From positions 11,464,501 to 11,528,500 of the forward strand of contig OX637394.1 in the NCBI GenBank assembly GCA_951799425.1: a DNA stretch of 64,000 nt. The letters are read 5' to 3'. The notes beneath the pieces are model-generated. The model searched no databases, had not been told where the DNA came from, and was given only the letters and a program-made list of their open reading frames with translations. The position numbers were made by a program, and so were the translations under genes. This document shows, piece after piece, positions 35,074 through 48,598 of this stretch. Numbering within the stretch: the stretch's first letter is position 1; each line of letters begins with the position of its first letter. The stretch comes from Ilex aquifolium (lineage: Eukaryota > Streptophyta > Magnoliopsida > Aquifoliales > Aquifoliaceae).

Positions 35074-37790
35074 TTCAAAAATAATACGACAAAAGAATGA
35101 GTTGAGTGAGCGTTTGAAAGATTAATTCACATGCACCCCATCAAAACATTGGACCGTGGCAGATGATCCTCACGTCACCTGCGGGTCATTAGATTTATAG
35201 ACTGCTGCCCCTGCCCGGATCTTTTGGTTGGAGACAGAGGCCATATTAACAATTACCCATAAAAAAAACAGACGGTCAGTGAAGAAACTGTACGGAAAAG
35301 CCTGTTTCTTCTCACAGTTGCAAGTTACGATGACTACAACTAGAACTATTTACTCATATCTCTCGATATACTTAACCTATTAACTGCTACTGCATCATTT
35401 TTTTTCTATTTTTTTTTTTAATTATGGTTTTAAGGGTCTTAGGATTAATTCATGGGCAGTTTGACTGATCTTATTTTCATCTTATCTCTATTTTTAATTA
35501 TCATAGTCTCTATCTTCGATGAACTATCCTTAAAATTAGTAGATCTTTGCTTTAACGCCGAGATAGTTGAGAATCCAATGGTGTGGAACAGTTTAGTGCA
35601 TGGGTGGGGCTCACGAGAAACAGTGAAAGTAACGAGAATTTATCACTCATAAATATCTTAATTTTTGTATAGATTATTTGTCTTTAACTAAATCATGAAA
35701 AATAAAAGATTAGTCGAAATGTGTGTAACTGACCCGACCAACTCTGATCACTAAACCAAAAAATAAAAAATACTTACTAGGGTTAAGATATTATAATATT
35801 TTTAGAGTGTAAATTACATCTGTAAAAAAACATATATAATTAATTTTAAAATATTATGATTGATCACAAAATTATAAATTTTAAAAAATAATTATAATTT
35901 TTAAAAGATTAAAAATAAAAAATAATTTATAACCAATCATAATATTTAATAATTAATCATAATATACAGTATCCAAGTTTTTGACACCGAAAGACAAAAG
36001 GTAATAATGTACGTGGGATTAGTAGCTGATAGAAATAAAAGGTGTTTGAGTGACATTGGAAAAGATGGAAAGCCGTCAGATCTCGATCGGAGGGACACAA
36101 TGAATAGGATAATGAATATTGGTGTGCAAAACTGATGAGTGTCCAATCACTCAATCTGGCACCTGTATCACCACGTGGGCCCTTGATGGGAAAATATCAG
36201 ATGACAGGACAAGTTTCATTTCATCAATTCCAATTCCAACTCATTCTCAATTCAAATTTTAATAATATTTTGACATCAAATTATAATAGTTTTTTTTTAT
36301 AAATATTTTAATTTTAAGGTGGATGATCTGTCTTTAGATTATATTAATTACAGAGATATCTTTTTAGTTTTTATAAAGAGTAATATTAGTAACACTTAAA
36401 TACCACTAAAGTCACTAAAAGTTTACATATTCATCGCATGGGCTCTCTTATTATCAGCATTACCAACTTGATTACCTCAAGGACTATGTGCGGGTGCATG
36501 AGAGAATGACCTTTCTTTGATCGGATTAAGAAGAAAATTAATCAAAATATACATAAATTAGTTCAAACACCCTAAATCGTAATACTAGAAAGAAATGAAG
36601 AGAGAAATACCTTGTTTGCTATTTGTACGCTCTTTGCTTGCAATTACCATTTAGTATTATTTTCAAAACATCAAACACCGAGCATTTCTTTCTTTCTTTT
36701 TTTTTTCCCGCTCAAAAAAGAGAAGAGAATTGTAACCCAGTATGCGAATGATTAACAAATGTTTAGAAGTTTGCATTGAAAAAAAAGAAATATTAGGTAC
36801 GACAATTTTTTTGATACAATATCTTTAAATGATTTTGAGACTTGATTTATTTGTGATCGTTCCCCATAAAAATAATAAATTATAATAAAATACCAAAATA
36901 AATAATTTTCACACATGAAGTTTTAATTATAGAAAAAAAATATTTAATACTAAAAAAAATCCGGTATCATAGTTATTTTACGATAACACTAGTTAATGAC
37001 GTCATCCTGTAACTTCACCACAGCGACACGCCCCTACAAGGTGCCCTAACCACCCAACACTTGTCACTATAAGCATTACTTTTTCGTTCTTAGCTCATTT
37101 AAAGGGTGTCTCTGTCTCAGTCATATCTTTTCCAAATTTTTGAGCAGAAACCTTTTTCTTTTTTTTTTTTATAATTTAAAAAAAAATTCAATATTTTATT
37201 GTCGAATTCAACGACCTGCATAATTACTAGAGAAAACCTCCGGAGCTCCCCCCCCCCCACTAACTCTTTTTCCTGTTGCTTTCTATGATTGATCAAAAAA
37301 AAAATTTTTGGTTGATTGACATAAAAAAAAACAGTAAAACAACTGTTAAATCTACCAATTTTGGATTACCCAACATTTACTTTACCCATTTGGCTAATCT
37401 CATGAGTTGTCCAAACCGAGTAACAAGCAGTGGAAGCTAATTACTATACATCATGGACCACAACTTTCAACAAAAAATAATAATTAGCCCCATTGATCTC
37501 AGATGATCAATTTTCAAACTTTATTATTATTTTTCAATAATATTTAGCTTAATTTTTAATTTATCTTGTTTTCTAGTTTACATTAAATTCGTGTTCTTCA
37601 ATATAAAAACATGAATTCAAAACACGTTTTTTCTTTAAAAGGCATGGGGTTAAACTACGTAACATTGTGTTATAAATGATGTGAAACTGAAAAATAAATT
37701 TAGAGCCATTGTCATAAGAGAATAAAGTTATAAAATCACAAAATTTTCAAGAAAAAAAAAACCCATTTTGTAATTATATTATCCAATTGA
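35074..37790. other. Intergenic region, no gene seen
   Basis: Two mildly GC-richer patches (35110-35300 and 36120-36210), each with ACGT-type motifs, stand out in otherwise AT-rich DNA. A third, at 37000-37080, is followed by T-rich sequence. None is followed by a recognisable coding exon. Small frames such as 35452-35652 and 35946-36154 have no family resemblance. Confidence 0.45.
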
Positions 37791-37936
37791 GTTTAACATT
37801 GTCCTTATGGCCTTTGGTCCAATGGTACTCTTTGTCTTGTGAAGAATTTGTCTTCTTGAGGTCAAGAGTTCAAATTTCCCTCCTCTTTCCCCTTCCCCCA
37901 AAAAATAAAAAATAAAAAGTTTAACATTGTCCTTAT
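37791..37936 (+). mobile_element. tRNA-derived SINE with 18-base target duplication
   Basis: GTTTAACATTGTCCTTAT occurs at 37791-37808 and again at 37919-37936. Between them lie about 110 bases with an A-box-like TTGGTCCAATGGTAC near 37815 and a B-box-like GAGTTCAAATTTCC near 37866. A pyrimidine-rich stretch and an A-rich tail (AAAAAATAAAAAATAAAAA) follow. This is the layout of a short plant SINE, transcribed by Pol III and moved by LINE enzymes. The parent tRNA is not identified. Confidence 0.85.
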
Positions 37937-39300
37937 TTCTTAATTATAATACTAAAAAGGTAAGTGGTACCCTGATTGGACCCAAAAACTCCTGTGGCCA
38001 TGTGCATATATGTACTTGACTATGGAGAAAATTTTTTAGTTTGGTACCTCTAAATTTTACCATTTTAATGAGTATTTTTATAACATTTATGAGTTATTTT
38101 ATAATTAAAAAAATTGTGAATATTTCTACCACTATTATAAATATGTTTATTACTATGTAATAACTATTTTTATTACTTTTTTCGGTAACAACAACGATAA
38201 AAATACTTACAAATATAATAAAAATCAATATTATACTAAAATAACTATGCATTTATTGAGTCACTTTATCATTTACTGGGATACTCCAGCTGGGTGGTGA
38301 TTTAGACCTTAGAAGACATGAACTCACTGACCATTCATGTGATTGATTATAGAAAATAATCACATAAAGGTAGGGTCCTTGGAAAAAAGAATTGCCTCAT
38401 TTGGGCATATATGTACAATCACAACCACACAACTAGAGTATAGCCACCATTACAGTGAGTCGCATCACAATATTCTTTCTTCAAAGAGGATGATGGGTCA
38501 AGTTAATGTAAAAAATGAAACATAAAAAGAACATAGGGAAAAACAGTTTTTTTGTTCTTCAATTGTTTTTGCTAAAAAAACCCATGTGACTTAAGGAGCA
38601 GTTCATTCACACCATCCTATATATGGTGGAAGCCATAGTCATAGCAGCTATGAGAATATTTGCCAATGCAGCACAAGAAAGTAACAGCGTTCGACAAAAT
38701 CATTCAACGAAGATATGGAAGAACGCGCAGTAATATGTGCTACATTTCCACATAAATGCAACATAAATAAATTTCAATCAATGAAACAACTGAACATAGA
38801 GATTCAAACATACCATAAGAAAGTGAAAAGAATCAGCAAGGGCTATTGAATTTTCTCACATTGCCCCTTGTTCGTTATCTTTTAGACAGAAAATATCAAC
38901 ATGTAGAAACAAACTGAAAGTAAAATCATAGTTCAGGGCCAAAGTGACATACTTTTCATCAAATTTCTATCGAACAAAATCATTGATTAGGACAACGAGA
39001 AACTAAAAACACAGTTGGAAGTGTATAAGTGAGAAATATGATGGTTGGGAGCAAAGTGTAGTTAAACCCATCAGCAATATATGTAAAGCGCGACAGAAAG
39101 ATTATGGCTACCTTCACAAGTACCACACACTAAGCCACCAAATTATAGAAGAGCAGAGAAAGTTCACAATGCGGTGCATAAAATAGCAAAGAAATTAATA
39201 GCATTTGTAGCAGAAAGGTTTTCTTTTACGGTATTTTTTTTCCCTTTTTCAACTGGTATCCTAGTCTATATGCAGTGTCTAATAAAATTTTCGCTGTACA
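37937..39300. other. Spacer and 3' flank of the TRF-like gene
   Basis: No gene is seen. The last 200-300 bases before 39301 are the presumed 3' UTR of the TRF-like gene. Confidence 0.5.
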
Positions 39301-42300
39301 TTACACTCTTACAGCAGTTTTCAGAGGCACTAAATGATCACGCCTTGGAACGACCATGGGAGAGGCAACGGTGGCAGTTGGGGAGACCTTGATCCTCCGT
39401 TCCCTCGGATATGGATAGATGACAGCCAGCTCTCGAACACGTCGCAGAATATGCTGTGGTACAGAGTGTGAGGCATGTTTTCGTTTGGGTTCAGCCTGCA
39501 CAAGTCATATCCTGCCTTTATATGGAAAGCCAGTGTATAAGTAAAACCTAATAACAACTAAGAAAATGAAACAGAATTGCCTAACTTTGGGAGCAAACAC
39601 ATTTATTCCCATGCTAACATCTATTTATCGTGGTAAGAAGTTAATTTTACTACATTATGAGTTATCTATCAACATTCCATTCAGATTTCCAAAATATCCC
39701 AAGCACCAAAAACTATGGAATATTGATCCATTTTATATCTACTCCTCCTTCCCTTTGTCCCTCAAGATTTATTGTCAACCACAAGTAAAAGCAGTCATGT
39801 AATGAAAAGTCGAAAAGTGACAAGAAACAAAAAAAAAACAGCATGTCAACATTGCAAAAGTAGGCATTATCAGGCTTTCACGATGTAGCTGGGAGTGTCT
39901 CTGTGGCAGTCCCTCTGTGTGTTTGCATGCTCAGACATTGCCACTTGATTCCTCTAACGCATACTGATGGAAAAGTCCCAGATATACTAATTTAGCTTAC
40001 ATAAAAACATTGTTATTGTTTCCAAAATCTCTCTTTTTCATAAGTTGCATTTTTATCACTACAAGAAAATGACATGACATGCAGACCTGTAACACAGAGT
40101 GTCAATTACAGCATGGTTCATTTTAGCCAAGAGTGGGATACATAATGAATGTGAATGATAGATACTTCTTCAGGCAAGAAATAGGAAAAAAGAAAGAAGG
40201 AAATGTAAATTTGGTTATACCCCTCGCCTGCTTTGCAACCGTGTGCAGCTAGCCCTTAAAAGATTTCGCCATTTGTCCTGACAGACGTCAAGTAGAGTAA
40301 CAAATTTCAGATTCCAGTAAAATATAAGGTGGAAACAGAGATAACATACTACCTTAAGATCTACTGATGTGCGGTGCGCAGATGATGCGAACAGCAGCCT
40401 CTTTATTTCAGTCCATCTCCCAACTCCATACTTGGAAACACCTTCAACCAACTTTAAAACCTCAGGAAGGGACCACACCAAATGGTGCTTTCTCCGTTGC
40501 TTAACTTGCTTAGTCTTGGTCCATGTGATGCAATCATCTTCAGATGTGCTATCAGGTGACTCAGCTGAACAAGGCTTTGTATCAAATTCTACATTTGAAT
40601 GTTGGAGTACAATATCTTTGCACTTCGCAGATTCATGCTCCTGAACAGAGAAATAATGAGACGAACATGCAAACATAATGAAAAACTCCACTACATAAAT
40701 GGCAGAGAGAAACTCCCAAAAATGTTATTGGCAGAAACCCATAAATATTGTTGGCTTTCAACTTAAATTGCCTTGTCATGTCAAGCAACGCCGTACTCTT
40801 TATTTCTCTTCTTTTAATAAAGTTCTTCATCTCCCCCCCCCCCCACAAAAAAAAAAAAAAACAATGCCGCTCATCCCTACCAAAATTAAGACCAAAAAAA
40901 GAAAAATGGGCCCTGGCACGCGTTTGTATGCTCACTTTTTTGGTGTTAGTACTTGACCTATCTGCTTAATAAGACAAAAAGTCAAGATCACCCTCTTATT
41001 GGCCAAACTGAGAAGTAGGATGTCGTTAAACACTGAACTTCATTTATTGAACCAAGTTAGCAGTAAAACATGAAAAGAAGTTTTTGCAATCCTTTCAAAA
41101 AATATGTTCCTCACCTTTTTCTTCGAGCACCCTTCTTGAACCGGAAGACCAAATGGAACCTGAATACAAGCTCCTCTATAAGTTTCCTTGCGACAAACCA
41201 CCGATGTGGATCCAGATCCCTTTTTGTAATTTTGACCAGCACATTTAGTAGGGAGAATTTTATCTTTTGAACATGTATCAGAAATCCCACCTTTCTTCCT
41301 CTTGTATCTTGACTTCTGTTCCAAATGATCTTCGATGTACCTCTGGGTAGGCTTACGCACTCTCTTTCTTGTAACCACCATGCTTTCCTTCTCTCCTGAC
41401 TCCGGAAAACCAAAAACTAATTCATTAAGTTCAGAAGCGAAATTCATCACAGATTCAGATCCAGTATCCCTCTTTTTCTTCACATGTCGGACTCTTGGCT
41501 TTGTTTTGAAGTTGAACACATCTGTGAAGGCACTGGATGCTCTTAGGGACCTCTCATCGCTTGTTGAGAAACCAATTTCCCCTTTATCTTCATTGGAAGT
41601 CTCTTGAGATTCTGAGAGCCTCAAACTATTGTCCAACTCCTCCAGATTCTGCAAGCCAAATGATATGCGGTGCTTCAGCCATTGCTTGTCTGTAACTGCT
41701 GTTTCATGGCCAACCATATTACCAAAAGCCTCGTGTAGTTCATCACTTGCCATCTTGTCGAGCAACAAAGTATTCTGATCAGAGGTAACTTCAAGCACTG
41801 GGATACTTGCATTAGACAATTCAGACACCTCAGCACCACATTCTCTGCCACCCAAACTCGCAGAGTGGTGTTCTAAGTCCGAGTTTCTCGTACAGGATCC
41901 TTTGCTTGGAATGCAATTCAGATTGGAAATGTAGTCCTCGAACTCATTATCTAAACCAACAAAAAAGAATAACCAAAAATAAATCAGCAGAGAAATTTTT
42001 TTTTTTTTTTTTAAAAAAAGGGAAAAAGAAAAAGATGTGTCAAATTAAGTAGAATTAACTCGTAATGTCCTACCCAAAAGGTAATCTTCACATGCATCGG
42101 AAAGATTATTTTTTCCAGCAAGAATCTTATCATCTGCTCCTTCCAGCATTCCATCAAGCAGCTGCAAACACATTAATCTCCTCAATATAGTACTATTATT
42201 CGCAAATAACTACAAGACCAAAATCTGTCATCTTTGCTTCATAAAATTATGGTCTGAAGCAGAATGACAGAATGAAGAAACCTCTACTGAAAGAGGGATG

Positions 42301-45300
42301 TCTAGAAGAGAAACAGATTATACCATTAAAAATCGGGTGTTTGACTAACATAAATCTGGGCACAAATGAGAAAGCAAACTGAAAGCATGACATGCATCAA
42401 CCCTAATCTAAGTTTAAAGAAAACAGCAAACTATGTAAAACCATTATTAACATAGCCCATCCATCCATCCATCACTTAGTGACACAAACCAAAAGTCAAC
42501 AACATAATAACTAAGAACCCTTGCCCATATATGAGTGTCTGCTTAATCTGGTTATTGCAGAGGGTGTAAGCTTCATCACACCAACATTTAGAGGCAGGAT
42601 ACACAATCCTCTTTCTCTTAAACTTCCTACAGTTAAGGGAACTTTAACCTCAAAAAAGTGGTCACATGAAGTAAAGAACCTTTCATAATACATATCAAAG
42701 AACTGCCTACGGTATTGCACTTGATTTGGGTGCAAATATCAGAACACAACACCACAGCAAATATTTAGGTGACCTGAATAACACAATATGATGATGGCAA
42801 AATTATCAGTGCTTGCGGATGGACATACTTCATCTTTTGTTTTCTCTCCCTTGGAAAGACTGGAATCCAAAGCACCTGAATACAAAATTACATACAAATT
42901 GTTATTATGAAACAAAAGAACAACAGAAAAGCACACGAACAAATGAAGAGGCACTTTCTAGTTCTAGAGTATGATTCCTCTTTTCCCAGTCATAGGTAGT
43001 AACTCAACATCCCTAAAAGTATACAATGCATTAATTAGTTATCATTTCAAAATTAACAGTTTAAGTAGATGCATTTATATCATATGGTTGCACCGAAGAA
43101 GGAAACCCTAAAATTTGTAAACAGAAAGAGATTGTAACGTGTGATACCTGAATTTGCAAACCAGTTTACATTAGTTTCAACACCTTAAATTGCCAACTTG
43201 TCTGTGTCAGTTTGCTTTTCGAACATATTGGATTATAAATGCTTATGACACCAATCACTCTTGTTTCTAAAATTTCAGCTTTACAGAATGTTTAAATCAG
43301 CCTCAACAGATGATTCATCACTTGCCACAGAAGTTAAATTCTGCTTATCAATATAAATAATACATGAACAAACAAGGGCAGCCTGGCGGACGAGACTCCC
43401 ACCCTAAGTCACATAATTCGTGTCAAACTAGCTGCACTCTAACACTCCATGCGTTAATCCACTCTTTGAGAGCGAATGCGCCATAAAATCGCAAACTCGG
43501 CATAATAAATTCGTGAACTCAAATGTTGAATTCACGAATTTAATATTTTGTTGTGCCACTTCACCTGCCATGGGACAAAAGGCATGTGATTGCTTCTGCC
43601 GGTTCCCAGCTAAGGCCATACACAAACACAAAAACATTAAGATATGTATTGGATGATGTGAGGTCCACTGCCCCTTTTATAGGCTAGTTCAGCTGCCATC
43701 TTCTCTCTTCTTACCGATGTGGGATGTATTCCAAAGGCATAGAAATGCCCTCTCAGCATTTTTTGTTTTGTCCAAAGGCAGATGCCTTCCCAGTTTTTTT
43801 TTGTGTTTTACAACACAATTTGAATAAGTTATGAAATTTAATTTTTTAAAATTTATTTTTATATAAAATGTGTATGTTTATAATATGGCGCACTCAAGGT
43901 GCTCCCGCTCTAATATTTTTTTGAATTTTTCTGCTTTTACGCTCCCGCTCTGTGTGATCTAGCTCCCACCACTGCAAGGTCTTGCATTCTGCAATGCAAA
44001 TATGCCATTAATATAACAATTACATAGCATTCTGCAATATAAATAAGCTAATATGAAGACCCCATGGGCAAGAGGTCTTGCATTCTGATCCCTGCGCTGC
44101 CAGGATTAGGTTTCTTGTTACATGTCATGCTCCGCACCCAGATGTTCATACTTGTAGGTAAAATAATAACGATCACAATAGTGAGCATCATTTTTTTCCG
44201 AAAACAAAACATCAAATAACTTAAAAAGTAATGTCATAAGTTCCCACAGCATGTTCAATCTATCATCTATGTCCATGCGTGGAAAAAATATTCTCTTGTT
44301 TTCGCCTAGATGCATGGATACTGATTTTTATTTTGGCGCTTTGAACCAGATCAGTAAGAAATGTAGTGATTGTAGAAACCAGAGAGTCAAACATGATCTT
44401 TTAATAGTTAATTATAACATCATCATTATGAATAATGAATCCCCAATGACATATCACCAAAGGTATACACAAATTCCTCTCAAGTCAAAATATCTCAGTG
44501 GCCAACTTTATGGATAATTTACAAGCTGATAATGAACTTGAAAGAAGGAATGGATCAATCAATATGCAAGAATACTTGTATATTCCGTCTCAAAGGAACT
44601 AAGCTTTACAAGAAAACGCACGAATACTATATATATCTTCAAATGAAATCACAATATCCCAATCATCTGCATATCCATACAGAAACACATCAGCAAGTCT
44701 TCAAACAACATAGAAGCTAAAAAAATTGAAACACAATGGCTATTATAGAAAAGAAAAGTTAACATTGATGGCTATTCTGGAGAAAGTGAAACCAGAAAGT
44801 CCTCCAACATAAAGATGATTGTAGTAATGGCATCCTTTACAATATTTCCACCTAAAAACCTGAGCCTCGCAATCCACCTAATCCGTACAACCCTTCTAAC
44901 TCAACAAAACCAGGTCATTGAATGGGTTCCATGTACCATGTCACCCATGTAATAAACATGTGTTAGGCTTGAAGATTTTGACACAATTAGTTAAGCTTAT
45001 CGTTTTTGAATGGGCCCATTTAATAGAATACCTGCACTTCGACAAGGCATAAATCAGCTTGACACGACATGATTGTCCTCCTACCCTATCACTCTGTCCA
45101 ATCAAGCTCAAAATTCTGTATATTAAATTGAAGGATTTGCAGGCTTCATATTGCCAGGTCCTCCACGCCGAAAGACTAATATTCATTCTCTCATGAAATG
45201 GGCTTTATCACCATTTACTGCTTTCAAGGCTACCAAGGGTCCAAAAACTTCTCTTTTGGAAATGGCTTCTCAACCACTCTACATTCTGGGCAGGTCAATA

Positions 45301-47660
45301 TTGTTTCCTATTAAGCAAATAAAGATCCCCGACAACTTAATAATATTGTTGATTACATCACAGATTTTTCTCAGAGACGAATAAAACAATTCATGCCTGA
45401 TTAGCCAACTCACAGCTAAAGAGAGTTATTTAGGACTGTTTTTTATCGTACATGTAATACAGGAAGAAGCCAAGTATGCATTCTACGTGCAAGAAATATT
45501 TTTACCGCTCTCATTTCTGAAATGCCCATACCCAGCAGCTGAAAATTCATCAATATTGAAGCACTTCTGTGGATTGAATGTGTCAAAATTTAGAAGGCCG
45601 TCAACTTCTAAGTCATTGCAGTTAGGCTCTGCTAATAAATGTTCAACCCCTATTACTTCATCCTCTGCAGCCAGAAAGCAAGAACCATCTCCATCGACCT
45701 ATCAAAAAGAAGAAAGAATGTCATAACGGCACATTATTTGTGCCCCCAACCTGCCTCTTCACATTGAGAGAGAGAGAGAGAGAGAGAGAGAGTTCATGAT
45801 CACTTCCGTATATTAACATCTTAATGCTGTTCAGTGGCTTCTCAGATTCCATTTAACTGAAAATCCTAGATGTGAATTCAGGAACTGTGACACCCCATTT
45901 AGCATACAATGACTCAACATCTAGTAAGCAATTAGATATAAAGCCAAAATTTGAAGTTCACCAACCTCAACTGTATTGGAGATCATTTACTTAAATTATG
46001 TTTTTTATGATAAACTTCCATACAAGGAAACCACAGATAAACCAATCGTTTTGGCCAAAGCCAATCCTTACCAAATCACAGTTACATCTTAGATTACGGC
46101 AATTCAGCATCACTACTGCATCATAAATTCATAATAGCAAATATTGTTACTATTGATAAGTACTTCATCAGCAAAATTACTACATTTCACATATTTAATA
46201 AGCTTTCCCCCTTAAATTTAGAACATATTTGAGCAAACGAATATGCAAAATAATCATGAGGGATGTTCTAAACAATAAGATAGATTTAGATAGGGAGGGA
46301 GGGATCCTAGGAACCACGGATATGGACACAGGTGTTATATTTGATACAATACAAACACAGAAAAATGGCAAAGTAAAAAAATATAGGACACGGGTACAAC
46401 AAGTATACAACTATTAAAATAATATTATTTTTTAAATAATAATAGAGTTGTAATATATTTAAAAAAAAAGAGCATATATTATTAAAACAATATTAATAAT
46501 TAAGACCTAGCAAATATTAATTTTTTGATTAAAATTGAAATAGATCAAAATAAATATCCACTATTTTCATCAAACATCATTATATCCATTAACATTTATA
46601 GTATATAAGTTATACAAAAAAAATACATTCATTAACATTTTTTTTGTTAAAAACAAAAAAATACGGCCAAGACACAGTTGACTATTCAAGATATTTCTAG
46701 CCGTGAACGTGTCCAACCTTGCCGTGGCACCCCTCCGGGAATTATCTATGCTTCCTAGGAGGGAACATGGTTCAAGATCGCAGTTTCGGTAATCAACTGG
46801 GATGGCATTGAGCCACAATGAACGCGTGGCGAGAACATCATTAAATGGCACGCACGGAATGATGCATAGAAGAAACTGGATATCAAGAGAGGTCCAGGCC
46901 AAGTCGCAGCATCATGAAATGGTGTCCGATAACTTGGATCCCTCAGCCAAGTCGACCAAGATGTCTCCAATTGAATGAGACTCATGTATCAGCTAATACT
47001 TTGAACTATGGGGAAATAAAAAAAAGTTGTGTGCAAAAGGCATAGCAGGAAGAATCGGTGAATCAAATCATCGAATGGTTTACATGGAGAGGATGCTTAG
47101 CACAATTCCTCAAAAGGGAGTCTCGAACAACATATTGGCTAATCCTATTGTACAAACTTTTGAATGCTTTCACTATATTGGCAACACAAGCTTATGATTT
47201 TCCTGTCATTTACCCCAGATAAACGGTTCTCTATGACAACACTGATTCTATTATTGCTCCATATTAAATCGGTGGTGCATAGTTTAGAACTGAGTAATAA
47301 GTTAGTCATTCAAAATGCTCCCAATTCCGCAAATCCACAGGCAGGAAATGCATTAAATGCTTTAGTAATTGCAAAAAGATAACAACTAACATGAACAACA
47401 TAAGAAAATATTGTCAAAAGCTGAAACCAAAAAAAAAAAAATAGCAGTAAAATGCCCTTTTATCACAAACAGGATCAACAACCAAGCTTTGAAAGGGAAA
47501 TCCAGTTTCATGCTATTAAACAAATTAGTTCAAGACTCATACCAACCTGGACAAGCTCCTTTGAAAAGACTTTTACATTCTCACTTGAAGCCACTGGACT
47601 GTCTTCTGATGCATCTATTAGAGTTCTGGACTTATACTTTCCTTCCCCATTCTGTGACAT
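39301..47660 (-). CDS. TRF-like single-Myb (telobox) DNA-binding protein
   Basis: Coding exons are 47547-47660, 45506-45698, 42829-42875, 42074-42161, 41115-41950, 40353-40640, 40221-40277 and 39301-39495, which join in frame to 605 residues. TRF-like proteins of plants carry one C-terminal Myb repeat and can bind telomeric-type repeats, probably in the nucleus. The Myb repeat spans about residues 477-532. Its three tryptophans are at 482 (VWSLPEV), 502 (GVGRWTEI) and 525, and the telobox signature VDLKDKWRNLLRA is split between exons 6 and 7. The basic segment KQVKQRRKHH before it is a likely nuclear signal. The N-terminal 470 residues are acidic, low in known domains and poorly conserved in the family. 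The start is the first ATG after an acceptor at 47679. Function in telomere binding is inferred only. Confidence 0.9.
42001..42024. repeat. T/A homopolymer runs in intron 4 of the TRF-like gene
   Basis: A T run followed by an A run lies in the 123-base intron 41951-42073 and gives the minus-strand transcript a U-rich stretch just inside the donor side. Confidence 0.7.
43507..43724 (-). promoter_or_regulatory. snRNA-type promoter arrangement inside intron 3 of the TRF-like gene
   Basis: The minus strand has TCCCACATCG (43724-43715), identical to the plant snRNA upstream sequence element, then exactly 33 bases, then TATAAA (43681-43676). In plants that spacing marks Pol II snRNA promoters. About 30 bases below the TATA box the sequence reads AATACATATC. 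A perfect 11-bp stem (AAATTCGTGAA paired with TTCACGAATTT) lies at 43507-43541. The downstream sequence matches no spliceosomal RNA I know. TCCCACATCGG also occurs widely in plant LTR DNA, so this may be chance. Confidence 0.3.
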
Positions 47661-48598
47661 TTTCTTACGAACAGTCTAGAACAAAATAAGCCATATTAAC
47701 CTTCATAATCAACAAAAGCTGAAACCTACCTATTTACCAATTCTATTTTTGCATTACTTCCAACATAAGAGTACAAGATGCATGAACAACTAAACAAAAT
47801 GGAAAATATGAATTATGGTTTAAAGCATGAAGTAACAAGGATTCCTGCATTATATCTGTAAAACTTAAATGCAGTGACAGACGTGCTTATTTGAACATAG
47901 ATAAAAGCATAAATGCTCCCAACAAATAAAAAGTACCCATATGGATCTAGAATCAAGTATGCTCATTAAGTCATAATAACTTGAGTAGAAATAACTCAAG
48001 CTAAAATAGAAACCAAAACAATAATTGACTTTCCCATGTTTCATCTAACATGGTTTGTATGCAAATAACCAAAAGCATCATGTTCGGATGACTATGAAGT
48101 CACTTCAGCATCATGTAGGACAAAGCTGAACGAATATAGTAGCTGCTAACTAGCGTCAATATGGCAAGAAACTATGAGCAACCAAGAGATACAAAGATTA
48201 GATGTGCACACCACCAAATCCCGCCAAAAAGATTGCTCATTGAGTGGCTTTTCCAAGTTAACATCACATTACTCTTTTGTAACAATCTAACCCGAGCATC
48301 TATAAACAAGGGTTTCTTAAATTACACATTTAACAGCATATTCAATAGACATAAAGAAATAAGCCAGAACCTATGGTTTTGTATGTCATTACTTCCACAT
48401 CACGGTAACATTCTTATCAGAAAAAGCCAAGGGGACTTCCAGATAGGAGGAGGAAATTATTAATCTCTCAAGCTTTGTAATTAAACCTAGTTGACCTACT
48501 TGGCTAAATAAGTGCTCCGATAAGTGTCTACAATTCTGCCCATAGATTCTTTTCCTTGCGTTTAAAAGGGAATCACTTAGGGCATAATAAGAGACACT

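Noticed and set aside
46280..46740. Possible TIR element with GGAACCACGGAT and GGTGCCACGGC ends in intron 1 of the TRF-like gene
   Set aside because: The inverted match is too short and no target duplication was found.
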